Source of the DNA: VAZQ01 sp963763365
Lineage (GTDB): Bacteria > Pseudomonadota > Alphaproteobacteria > Rhizobiales > Xanthobacteraceae
Assembly (NCBI GenBank): GCA_963763365.1
Contig: CAVXOE010000020.1
Location: 62,001 to 126,000 of the forward strand
DNA: 64,000 nt
Direction: 5' to 3'
This document shows, piece after piece, positions 15,895 through 23,198 of this stretch. Each line of letters opens with the position of its first letter. Position 1 is the stretch's first letter. The notes beneath the pieces were generated by a model. That model saw nothing but the letters and a program-made list of their open reading frames with translations, made no database searches and had not been told where the DNA came from. The translations under genes were made by a program, and so were the position numbers.

Positions 15895-17613
15895 TCACCA
15901 AGAACCGAGCGGCTTGGTCAGATCGTCGCGGAAGTGCTTGAGCACGGAGGTGAGCGGATTGGGCGCGGCCTGACCGAGCCCGCAGATCGACGCGTCGCGC
16001 ATCAGCGCGGAGAGCTCGTTGAGCAGGTCTTCGTTCCACGGACCGATCGCCATCAGCTTGACGGCCTTCTCGGTGCCGACGCGGCAGGGCGTGCACTGGC
16101 CGCAGCTCTCGTCCTCGAAGAACCGCACAAGGTTGAGCGCCACGGCCTTCATGTCGTCCTTGTCGGACAGGACGACCACCGCATGCGAGCCGACGAAGCT
16201 GCCGTATTGCTCGAGCGTGCCGAAATCGAGCGGCAGGTCGGCCATGCTGGCCGGCAGGATGCCGCCCGAGGCGCCGCCCGGCAGGTAGCCCTTGAAGACG
16301 TGGCCGTCCTGCATGCCGCCGCAGAATTCCTCGATCAGCTCGCGCCCCGTGACGCCGGCGGGCGCCAGCACCACGCCGGGCTTCTTCACGCGGCCCGACA
16401 CCGAGAAGCTGCGGAAGCCCTTGCGCTCGCGACGGCCGTGCGAGGTGAACCATGAGGCACCCTTCTCGACGATGTCGCGCACCCAGTAGAGCGTTTCGAC
16501 ATTCTGCTCGAGCGTGGGGCGGCCAAAGAGCCCGACCTGCGCAACGTAAGGCGGGCGGTGACGCGGCAGCCCGCGCTTGCCTTCGATCGATTCGATCATC
16601 GCGGACTCTTCGCCGCAGATATAGGCACCGGCGCCACGCCGCTGATGGATGCGCGTGTGCCGCGCGAGACCCGCCGCCTCGACCTTGGCGATCTCGCGCT
16701 CGAGCAGCAGCCGCACCTCGGGATATTCGTCGCGCAGATAGAAATAGACGTCCGGCGCCTCGACCACCCAGGCGGCGATCAGCATGCCCTCGATGAAGCG
16801 GTGCGGATCGCGTTCGAGATAGTAGCGGTCCTTGAACGTGCCGGGTTCGCCCTCGTCGCCATTCACCGCCATCAGCCGCGGCGCCGGCTCGGCGCGCACC
16901 AAGGTCCACTTGCGGCCGGTCGGGAAGCCCGCGCCGCCGAGCCCGCGCAGGCCGGCGTCGCTCACCGCCTTGATGACGTCGTCGCGCGTGCGCTTGCCGT
17001 CGAGACACTCCGTCAGAAGCTTGTAGCCGCCCGCCGCCCGGTAGGCGGCCAGATCGTTCGGCGTGTCGTAGGCGTGCGCATGCGTGCCGGATGTGACGGC
17101 GGACGACACGCTAGCCGGCGTGGCGGCGAACACCTGCACGTGACCGACCGCGCAGACCGGCGCGCGGTCGCAGGCGCCCATGCAGGGCGCGCGTACGACG
17201 CGCACGTTGGGGCCGAGCGTAGCGGGGAGATCGCCCAGCAGATGCTCGGCGCCCATCATCGCGCACGAGAGCGAATTGCAGACCCGCACCGTGACGGGCG
17301 GCGGCGGCGTCTCGCCCTCCTTCACCACGTCGAAGTGCGCATAGAACGTCGCGACCTCATAGACCTCGGCTTGCGCGAGCTTCATCTCGGCGGCGAGCGC
17401 GGCAAGGTGCGCGCCGGAGATGTAGCCGTACTTGTCCTGGATGAGGTGGAGGTACTCGATCAACAGATCGCGCCGCCGCGGCCGGTCGCCCAGGAGGGCA
17501 CGGACTTCGTCGAGCGCTTGCGGGTCGATCTGCCGGCCCTTGGGCGTGCGCTGCGGCCGGCGGCCCTTCCGGGCACCGTTCGCCGCGGACTGCGGTGGTA
17601 TCTGCACGTTCAT
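15895..17613 (-). CDS. NAD-dependent formate dehydrogenase beta subunit (NuoE-NuoF fusion)
   Basis: Diaphorase-type subunit that passes electrons from a molybdenum or tungsten formate dehydrogenase to NAD. In 572 residues an N-terminal NuoE-like domain (about 30-165) carries 2Fe-2S ligands C112, C117, C144 and C148. A NuoF-like domain follows with NADH/FMN motifs GLGGAGFPTGRKW (224-236), GDEGEPGTFKDR and GAGAYICGEES, and 4Fe-4S ligands C504, C507, C510 and C544. The catalytic alpha subunit is not adjacent; downstream is a TTT binding protein. A divergent LysR gene and palindromic site lie upstream. ATG at 17613 chosen over an open extension to 17676. Confidence 0.9.
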   Translation of the reverse strand: MNVQIPPQSAANGARKGRRPQRTPKGRQIDPQALDEVRALLGDRPRRRDLLIEYLHLIQDKYGYISGAHLAALAAEMKLAQAEVYEVATFYAHFDVVKEGETPPPPVTVRVCNSLSCAMMGAEHLLGDLPATLGPNVRVVRAPCMGACDRAPVCAVGHVQVFAATPASVSSAVTSGTHAHAYDTPNDLAAYRAAGGYKLLTECLDGKRTRDDVIKAVSDAGLRGLGGAGFPTGRKWTLVRAEPAPRLMAVNGDEGEPGTFKDRYYLERDPHRFIEGMLIAAWVVEAPDVYFYLRDEYPEVRLLLEREIAKVEAAGLARHTRIHQRRGAGAYICGEESAMIESIEGKRGLPRHRPPYVAQVGLFGRPTLEQNVETLYWVRDIVEKGASWFTSHGRRERKGFRSFSVSGRVKKPGVVLAPAGVTGRELIEEFCGGMQDGHVFKGYLPGGASGGILPASMADLPLDFGTLEQYGSFVGSHAVVVLSDKDDMKAVALNLVRFFEDESCGQCTPCRVGTEKAVKLMAIGPWNEDLLNELSALMRDASICGLGQAAPNPLTSVLKHFRDDLTKPLGSW

Positions 17614-17680
17614 GGGCTGGCTCCAGTCGCCAGACTTGAACCGATCCAAATTCCCAGACAATCCCGTGCAGCCCATGGCT

Positions 17681-17699
17681 CGATAGATTTTATCTATCG
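17681..17699. promoter_or_regulatory. Palindromic LysR-type binding site between formate dehydrogenase and lysR
   Basis: CGATAGATTTTATCTATCG is a perfect eight-base inverted repeat around TTT. Its core ATAGATTTTATCTAT fits the T-N11-A rule for LysR-family sites. It stands 68 bases before the formate dehydrogenase start and 84 before the lysR start, the usual place for autoregulation and divergent activation. Confidence 0.75.
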
Positions 17700-17724
17700 T
17701 TCTGGCAGAGATTGCGCGTCAATA

Positions 17725-17753
17725 TTGCATCAACGGCAAATTCGGACTATTTT
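17725..17753 (+). promoter_or_regulatory. Promoter of the lysR gene
   Basis: TTGCAT and TATTTT are spaced by 17 bases and end 30 bases before the lysR ATG. The LysR-type palindrome lies 25 bases upstream of the -35, a position suited to negative autoregulation. Confidence 0.5.
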
Positions 17754-17782
17754 ATTGAAATATCAGGCGTTTCGAGAGCGCG

Positions 17783-18688
17783 ATGGACAAACTCGACTTC
17801 ATCCTGGCGCTGGCGCGCGAAAAGCACTTCGGCCGCGCGGCCGAGTCCTGCGGCGTGACCCAGCCCACGCTGTCGGCCGGGGTCAAGCAGCTCGAAGCGC
17901 AGATGGGGGTGCTGCTGGTGAACCGCGGCTCGCGCTTCCGCAGTTTCACGCCCGAGGGCGAGCGGGTGCTCGACTGGGCGCGGCGCATCGTCGGCGATAC
18001 GCGCGCCATGCACGAGGAGATCAACTCGCTGCGCCACGGCCTGACGGGCCGGCTGCGGATGGCCGCGATCCCGACCGCGCTCGCCATGGTGGCGTCGCTC
18101 ACCACGCCGTTTCGCGAGCGGCATCCGAACGTGCAGTTCACCGTCTATTCGCGCACGTCGGTCGAGATTCTCGATCTGCTCGACAATCTCGAGATCGATG
18201 CCGGCATCACCTATCTCGGCAACGAGCCGCTCGGACGTGTCACCGCGATCCCGCTCTACCGCGAACGCTACCGCCTGCTCACGTCGCCCGAGGCGCCGCT
18301 GGGCAATCGCGACTCCGTCACCTGGGCGGAGGTTGCGCAGGTGCCGCTCTGTCTCCTCACGCCCGACATGCAGAACCGCCGCATCATCGACGCGCTGCTC
18401 AAGCGCGCCGGCGGCGAGTCGCGACCGACCTTGGAATCGGACTCCATGATCCTCCTGTTCACGCATGTGCGCACCGGCCGCTGGGCGAGCGTCATGCCGG
18501 CCAAGCTCGCCGAAACGCTCGGGCTGACCGACACGCTGCGCGCGATCCCGATCACCGGTCCGGAGGCAACGCAGACCATCGGCCTCGTCGTGCCGGAGCG
18601 CGAACCGATGGTGCCGGCAACCGCGGCCCTGGTGGAGGAGGCGAAGCGCCTTGCGCCGCGGCTCGACCAAGACCAGCATGCCGGGTGA
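17783..18688 (+). CDS. LysR-family transcriptional regulator
   Basis: A 301-residue regulator with an N-terminal winged helix-turn-helix (about residues 1-60; KHFGRAAESCGVTQPTLSAGVKQLE) and a periplasmic-binding-like effector domain from about residue 90. It starts MDKLDFILALAREKHFG. Divergent orientation to the formate dehydrogenase beta gene, with a palindromic T-N11-A box between them, makes it the probable regulator of that gene, perhaps sensing formate or a related acid. It is close to the LysR proteins found beside NAD-linked formate dehydrogenases. Confidence 0.92.
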   Translation: MDKLDFILALAREKHFGRAAESCGVTQPTLSAGVKQLEAQMGVLLVNRGSRFRSFTPEGERVLDWARRIVGDTRAMHEEINSLRHGLTGRLRMAAIPTALAMVASLTTPFRERHPNVQFTVYSRTSVEILDLLDNLEIDAGITYLGNEPLGRVTAIPLYRERYRLLTSPEAPLGNRDSVTWAEVAQVPLCLLTPDMQNRRIIDALLKRAGGESRPTLESDSMILLFTHVRTGRWASVMPAKLAETLGLTDTLRAIPITGPEATQTIGLVVPEREPMVPATAALVEEAKRLAPRLDQDQHAG

Positions 18689-18695
18689 TTAGAGC

Positions 18696-18980
18696 ATGTC
18701 GCATCGCTTGTCCTACGGCACTGTCCGCGAGTTGCCACGCCAGGCGATCTACGTAGTGCGCGTGCACGACGAGCTGTTGCTGCCACATGAGATCGACGAC
18801 ATCGCTGCACGCATGCGCGAGCGTCTGCATTCGCGCGGCGAAAGCAGCGCCGACGTTGTGGTGGTGCAGGGCGATAGCCGCGAAACGTTCCGCCTGTTCG
18901 GACTGCCCTATTCGGTCGGACGCGTGCGCGCCGCCATGTTCAATGCGGCGGTGAACTGGACGCCGATCGAGCTCGATTGA
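18696..18980 (+). CDS. Small hypothetical protein
   Basis: A 94-residue soluble protein starting MSHRLSYGTVREL seven bases after the lysR stop. It has no signal peptide or membrane segment. The pattern VVVVQGDSRETFRLFGLPYSVGRVRAAMFN suggests a small alpha/beta domain. Codon use agrees with its neighbours, and the close spacing suggests cotranscription with lysR. No family recognised. Confidence 0.65.
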   Translation: MSHRLSYGTVRELPRQAIYVVRVHDELLLPHEIDDIAARMRERLHSRGESSADVVVVQGDSRETFRLFGLPYSVGRVRAAMFNAAVNWTPIELD

Positions 18981-19019
18981 ACGGCGCGGCGACCATGATT
19001 CGCCCAATGGACAGCCGTC

Positions 19020-19604
19020 ATGCGCATTCTGGTGATCTACGCCCATCCGGTCGAAACGAGCTTCCACGCCGCGCTGCATGCGCGCGTGGTGGCGGCGCTG
19101 CGCGCCGCCGGACACGAAGTCGACGACTGCGACCTCTACGCGGAAAATTTCAATCCGGTGCTCAGTCGCGAGGAGCGCATCAACTATCACGACACCGCGG
19201 TGAACCAGGCGCCGGTGAAGAGCCTACGTCGAGCGGCTGCAGCGTGCCGACGCGCTGGTGTTCTGCTTTCCGGTCTGGTGTTTCGGACTGCCGGCCATCC
19301 TCAAGGGCTGGTTCGACCGCGTGCTGATGCCGGGCGTGTCGTTCGACATCAGCGACCCGGCGCATGTGAAGCCCGCACTCACGCATCTGAAAAGGGTCGC
19401 CGCGGTCACGAGCTACGGCCGGCCGCGCTGGATGGCCTTCCTGATGGGCGACCCGCCGCGCAAGGTGATCAAGCGCTACTTGCGCGTCCTGACCGGCGGC
19501 AAGGCGAAGATCGACTACTGGGCCTACTATCATATGAACGTCGCGACCCGCAGACGCTCGAGCGGCACATGGCGCGGATCGAACAATTGATGCGGCGGTT
19601 CTGA
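19020..19604 (+). pseudogene. NAD(P)H-dependent oxidoreductase, flavodoxin-like fold, with two compensating frameshifts
   Basis: NQO/MdaB-type quinone or nitroreductase, 194 residues when repaired. It starts MRILVIYAHPVETSFHAALH with the FMN/FAD phosphate-binding pattern, and reads correctly to NQAPVKS. One extra base at 19224 moves the frame; the continuation YVERLQRADALVFCFPVWCFGLPAILKGWFDRV is in the next frame. A missing base near 19547 returns it to the original frame for QTLERHMARIEQLMRRF and TGA at 19602-19604. So the ends are in frame with each other but the middle third is not. Probably intact if the indels are errors. Confidence 0.82.
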
Positions 19605-19610
19605 CGCGCT

Positions 19611-20138
19611 TCAAGCTTTGGCGCGCGCGATCGCCGCCATGACGATCGCCTCGGCCTCGGCGGTGTCGAGCCAGCGCACGATCGACACCCACTTGCCCTT
19701 CTCCAGGTCCTTATAGTGCTGAAAAAAATGCGCGATCTGCTCGCACATGACGTTGGGCAGATCGCGATAGCTGCTGACACCGTTGTAGAAGGGATGAAGG
19801 GCGTCGACCGGCACCGCGAGGATCTTCTCGTCCCCGCCCGCCTCGTCTTCCATCAGCAGCGCGCCGACCGGCCGACAGCGGATGACCGCGCCCGGAACGA
19901 CCGGCACCTGGCTGATCACCAGGACGTCGCAAGGATCGCCGTCGTCGGACAGGCTGTGCGGAATGAAACCGTAGTTGCCCGGATAGTACATCGCGGTGTG
20001 CAGGAAACGATCGACGAAGATCGCACCCGACACCTTGTCGAACTCGTACTTCACCGGAACGCCGCCGAGCGGAATCTCGATGACGGCGTGAATGTCTTTC
20101 GGCGGATTGCGCCCCGCCGAAATGAGCTTCAGGTCCAC
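19611..20138 (-). CDS. ppa: Inorganic pyrophosphatase
   Basis: Family I soluble pyrophosphatase that hydrolyses pyrophosphate and pulls biosynthetic reactions forward. The 175-residue product has KYEFDKVSGAIFVDRFLHT, YYPGNYGFIPHSL and the metal-binding signature DDGDPCDV, with cysteine where valine or leucine is common. GTG at 20138 is chosen as start (VDLKLISAGRNPPKD). The frame extends to 20252, but that extension translates a family C repeat. It converges with the oxidoreductase gene, whose stop lies six bases away. Confidence 0.94.
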   Translation of the reverse strand: MDLKLISAGRNPPKDIHAVIEIPLGGVPVKYEFDKVSGAIFVDRFLHTAMYYPGNYGFIPHSLSDDGDPCDVLVISQVPVVPGAVIRCRPVGALLMEDEAGGDEKILAVPVDALHPFYNGVSSYRDLPNVMCEQIAHFFQHYKDLEKGKWVSIVRWLDTAEAEAIVMAAIARAKA

Positions 20139-20188
20139 TAGAACGCAATCCCGCTGTTGGGAGATCACGGGCCGCGAACTCGGGTCTA

Positions 20189-20214
20189 CTCCCTCTCCCA
20201 TAGGGAGAGGGAGC
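20189..20214. repeat. Short family C palindrome
   Basis: CTCCCTCTCCCATAGGGAGAGGGAG is a nearly perfect inverted repeat of the family C type and lies just upstream of the pyrophosphatase start, within its leader. Confidence 0.7.
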
Positions 20215-20261
20215 GCACCGCGTTTGCGGCATGATCGAGCATCAATAGACACCGGCCATGC

Positions 20262-21959
20262 TCAGAACAGCCCGACGATGCGGCCGTCCGGGCCGATGTC
20301 GATCGAGTTTGCGGCCGGCACGCGCGGCAGGCCCGGCATCGTCATGATCTCTCCGCAGATCGCCACCACGAACTCGGCGCCCGCCGAGAGCCTGACCTCG
20401 CGCAGGTTGATGGTGTGATCATTCGGCGCGCCCTTGGCGTCAGCGTTGGTCGAGAAGCTGTACTGGGTCTTGGCGATGCAGACCGGCAGCTTGCCGTAGC
20501 CCATGTCCTCGAACGACTTGAGCTGGTCGCGCACCGACTTGTCGGCCGACACGTCCTTGGCGCGATAGATTTCCTTGGCGATGGTGCGAACCTTCTCGAA
20601 CAGCGGCATCTCGTCGGGATAGAGCAGCTTGAGCTTGCTCTTGCCGCTGTCGCAGATCTTCACCACGGCGCGCGCGACGTCGGCCGCGCCCTCGCCGCCC
20701 ATCGCCCAATGGTCGGCCATCAGCGCCTCGACGCCGAGCGCCTTGCACTTTTCCTTGACCAGCGCGATCTCGGCGTCGGTGTCGGCCGAGAACCGGTTGA
20801 TCGAGATCACCGGCACGATGCCGAACTTCTGCACGTTCTCGACGTGGCGCTGCAGATTGGCCATGCCGGCGTCGAGCGCCTTCAGGTCCTCCTTCTTGAG
20901 GTCCTCTTTCTTGACGCCGCCGTGCATCTTGAGCGCCCGGATGGTCGCGACCAGCACGGCGCAGTCGGGCGACAGGCCGGTCTTGCGGCACTTGATGTCG
21001 AGGAACTTCTCGCCGCCGAGATCGGCGCCGAAGCCCGCTTCCGTCACCACGTAGTCGGCGAGCTTGAGCGCGGTCGTGGTCGCCAGCACCGAGTTGCAGC
21101 CGTGCGCGATGTTGGCGAACGGTCCGCCATGGATGAAGGCCGGCGTGCCTTCGAGCGTCTGCACCAGGTTCGGCGACAGCGCCTCCTTGAGCAGCACCGT
21201 CATGGCGCCGTGCGCCTTGAGGTCGCGCGCCCGCACCGGTTTGCGGTCGCGCGTGTAGGCGACGATGATGTTGCCGATGCGCGTCTTGAGGTCGTCGAGG
21301 TCCGAGGCGAGGCAGAAGATCGCCATGATCTCCGACGCCACCGTGATGTCGAAGCCGGCCTCGCGCGGGAAGCCGTTGGCGACGCCGCCGAGCGAGCAGA
21401 CGATCTCGCGCAGCGCGCGGTCGTTCATGTCCATGACGCGCCGCCACGCCACGCGGCGCGAGTCGATGCCGAGTTCGTTGCCCCAGTAGATGTGGTTGTC
21501 GATCAGCGCCGACAGCAGATTATGCGCCGACGTGATGGCGTGGAAGTCGCCGGTGAAATGGAGGTTGATGTCCTCCATCGGCACCACCTGCGCGTAGCCG
21601 CCGCCGGCCGCGCCGCCCTTCATGCCGAACGACGGCCCGAGCGAGGGCTCGCGCAGGCACAGCATCGCCTTCTTGCCGATGTGATTGAGCGCATCGGTCA
21701 AGCCGACCGTGGTGGTGGTCTTGCCCTCGCCGGCCGGCGTCGGCGTGATCGCCGACACCAGGATCAGCTTGCCGTTCGGCTTGCTCTTGAGCGACTTGAT
21801 GAAGTCCATCGAGAGCTTGGCCTTGTAGTGGCCATAAGGCTCGAGGTTTTCCGGCGCGATGCCGAGCTTTTCCTTGGCGAGTTCCATGATCGGCCGCTTC
21901 TTGGCGGCCTGGGCGATTTCGATGTCGGACAGCGGCTTCTGATGCTGGGAGGCGGGCAT
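20262..21959 (-). CDS. fhs: Formate-tetrahydrofolate ligase
   Basis: ATP-dependent ligation of formate to tetrahydrofolate, giving 10-formyl-THF in the cytoplasm. The 565-residue product is full length, with the ATP loop TPTPAGEGKTTTTVGL at about 71-86, EPSLGPSFGMKGGAAGGGYAQV and DINLHFTGDFHAI. ATG at 21959 is preferred to an in-frame TTG at 21974. It ends the oxc-frc-hydrolase-fhs series on this strand. In this setting formate released from oxalate could be assimilated into the C1 pool. Confidence 0.96.
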   Translation of the reverse strand: MPASQHQKPLSDIEIAQAAKKRPIMELAKEKLGIAPENLEPYGHYKAKLSMDFIKSLKSKPNGKLILVSAITPTPAGEGKTTTTVGLTDALNHIGKKAMLCLREPSLGPSFGMKGGAAGGGYAQVVPMEDINLHFTGDFHAITSAHNLLSALIDNHIYWGNELGIDSRRVAWRRVMDMNDRALREIVCSLGGVANGFPREAGFDITVASEIMAIFCLASDLDDLKTRIGNIIVAYTRDRKPVRARDLKAHGAMTVLLKEALSPNLVQTLEGTPAFIHGGPFANIAHGCNSVLATTTALKLADYVVTEAGFGADLGGEKFLDIKCRKTGLSPDCAVLVATIRALKMHGGVKKEDLKKEDLKALDAGMANLQRHVENVQKFGIVPVISINRFSADTDAEIALVKEKCKALGVEALMADHWAMGGEGAADVARAVVKICDSGKSKLKLLYPDEMPLFEKVRTIAKEIYRAKDVSADKSVRDQLKSFEDMGYGKLPVCIAKTQYSFSTNADAKGAPNDHTINLREVRLSAGAEFVVAICGEIMTMPGLPRVPAANSIDIGPDGRIVGLF

Positions 21960-22001
21960 TGTTGGTTGATCCAATTGCGATGTGATGAGGCAGCTTCCGG
22001 T

Positions 22002-22062
22002 GTCATGCCCGCGAAGGCGGGCATCCAGTCGTTACTGGGTCCCCGCTTTCGCGGGGACGACA
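22002..22062. repeat. Palindromic intergenic repeat, family B
   Basis: GTCATGCCCGCGAAGGCGGG then CATCCAGT and ACTGGGTCCCCGCTTTCGCGGGGACGAC form two hairpins joined by an inverted CAGT/ACTG. The same unit recurs at 24816, 26660, 33717, 42628 and, as a half copy, 43012. Confidence 0.85.
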
Positions 22063-22099
22063 AGTGAGAGTGCGGGAGGGAAAAGCGAAACCCGGAGCG

Positions 22100-23029
22100 T
22101 CATGTCAGCCGCGTCCCGGTGGCGAGGCCCGCGGACTTGGCCCACTCGCCGGCTTCGACCTTCTTGCCGTCGGCGGGCTGCACGCGCGTGACCTTGAAGC
22201 GGCCGTCGGCGCAGACGACCGTGAAGCCGTCGGCTTCGATCGCGACGATCTCGCCCATCTTGCCGGCGATACCCTTGGGGTCCTTGGCGGGGATCGGCTT
22301 GGCGTCAAAGATTTTCAACTGCTTGCCGTCGAGCGTCGACCAGGCGCCAGGCGCCGGATTGCAGCCGCGGATCAGCGGATCGATCTGCCGCCAGGATTTG
22401 GCCCAGTCGATGTGCGCGTTGTCGGGGCCGCAACGGCCTTCATATGTCGCCTTCGACTCGTCCTGCTTGATGCGCGGCGCCTTGCCGGCCTTCACCAGAT
22501 CGACCGACTCCAGCATCGCCTCGACGCCCATCGGGAACAGGCGGTCGAAGTAGACCGTGCCGAGCGTGTCGGTCGCGCTGATCGGCGTCTTCTTCTGCAG
22601 CAGGACGTCGCCGGTATCGAGGCCGTTGTCGGGCCAGAAGATCGACAGGCCGGTTTCCTTCTCGCCGAGGATGATCGGCCAGTTGATGGCACTGGCGCCG
22701 CGATAGGCCGGCAGCAGCGAGGGATGATACTGGATCGAGCCGTGGGTCGGGATGTTGAGGAAGTCTTCCGGCACGAACAGCGTGACGAACGCCATCACCT
22801 GCAGGTCGGGCTTGAGCGCCTTGAACTCCTCCCACACTTCCGGCTTGCGGTAGGACGCCGGCTGAAAGACCGGAAGCTTCGCGGCCAGCGCGGCTTCCTT
22901 CAGCGGGTCGGCCTTGGCGCCCTCTTTCTCGGGCGCGACGTAGACGCCGACGACATTCTCGCCGCGCTTCAGCAGAGCTTCCAGCACCGCCTTGCCGAAC
23001 GCCTGCTGGCCGTGAACCACGATACGCAT
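22100..23029 (-). CDS. 10-formyltetrahydrofolate hydrolase-like formyltransferase
   Basis: A 309-residue formyltransferase-fold protein most like the N-terminal hydrolase domain of 10-formyl-THF dehydrogenase, but without the aldehyde dehydrogenase part. Key residues H102 in YHPSLLP and D141 in LDTGD are present, and GASAINWPIILGEKETGLSIFWPDNG matches that domain better than methionyl-tRNA formyltransferase. A C-terminal OB-like domain begins near residue 205. It lies between frc and fhs, so it may release formate from 10-formyl-THF or transfer formyl groups. A tRNA formyltransferase role is less likely in this setting. Confidence 0.8.
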   Translation of the reverse strand: MRIVVHGQQAFGKAVLEALLKRGENVVGVYVAPEKEGAKADPLKEAALAAKLPVFQPASYRKPEVWEEFKALKPDLQVMAFVTLFVPEDFLNIPTHGSIQYHPSLLPAYRGASAINWPIILGEKETGLSIFWPDNGLDTGDVLLQKKTPISATDTLGTVYFDRLFPMGVEAMLESVDLVKAGKAPRIKQDESKATYEGRCGPDNAHIDWAKSWRQIDPLIRGCNPAPGAWSTLDGKQLKIFDAKPIPAKDPKGIAGKMGEIVAIEADGFTVVCADGRFKVTRVQPADGKKVEAGEWAKSAGLATGTRLT

Positions 23030-23058
23030 CTGACAAATCCCTCCCCAAACTCGGTGGT

Positions 23059-23192
23059 GTCCCCTCCCCCCGCGAAGCGGTGGGGAGGGTTAGGGTGGGG
23101 GGTCGAAGTTGGCGCATGACTCGCGCTTCGAACTCCGGCCCCCCACCCCCGACCCCTCCCCACCGCTCGCTACGCTCGCGGGAGGAGGGGAG
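23059..23192. repeat. GC-rich inverted repeat pair, family C
   Basis: GTCCCCTCCCCCCGCGAAGC with GGTGGGGAGGGTTAGGGTGG on the left, and GGCCCCCCACCCCCGACCCC with CGCTACGCTCGCGGGAGGAG on the right, form two facing hairpins around about 40 bases. The unit fills the gap between frc and the formyltransferase-like gene. Confidence 0.8.
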
Positions 23193-23198
23193 CAGAAG

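Noticed and set aside
20870..20935. Internal KKEDLKKEDLK repeat in fhs
   Set aside because: This region is KxDLxKEx-like in other formate-THF ligases, so it is normal sequence and not an insertion.
20415..22067. A 550-residue plus-strand frame opposite fhs
   Set aside because: High-GC shadow of fhs with repetitive RR/HH/GG composition; fhs is complete on the minus strand.
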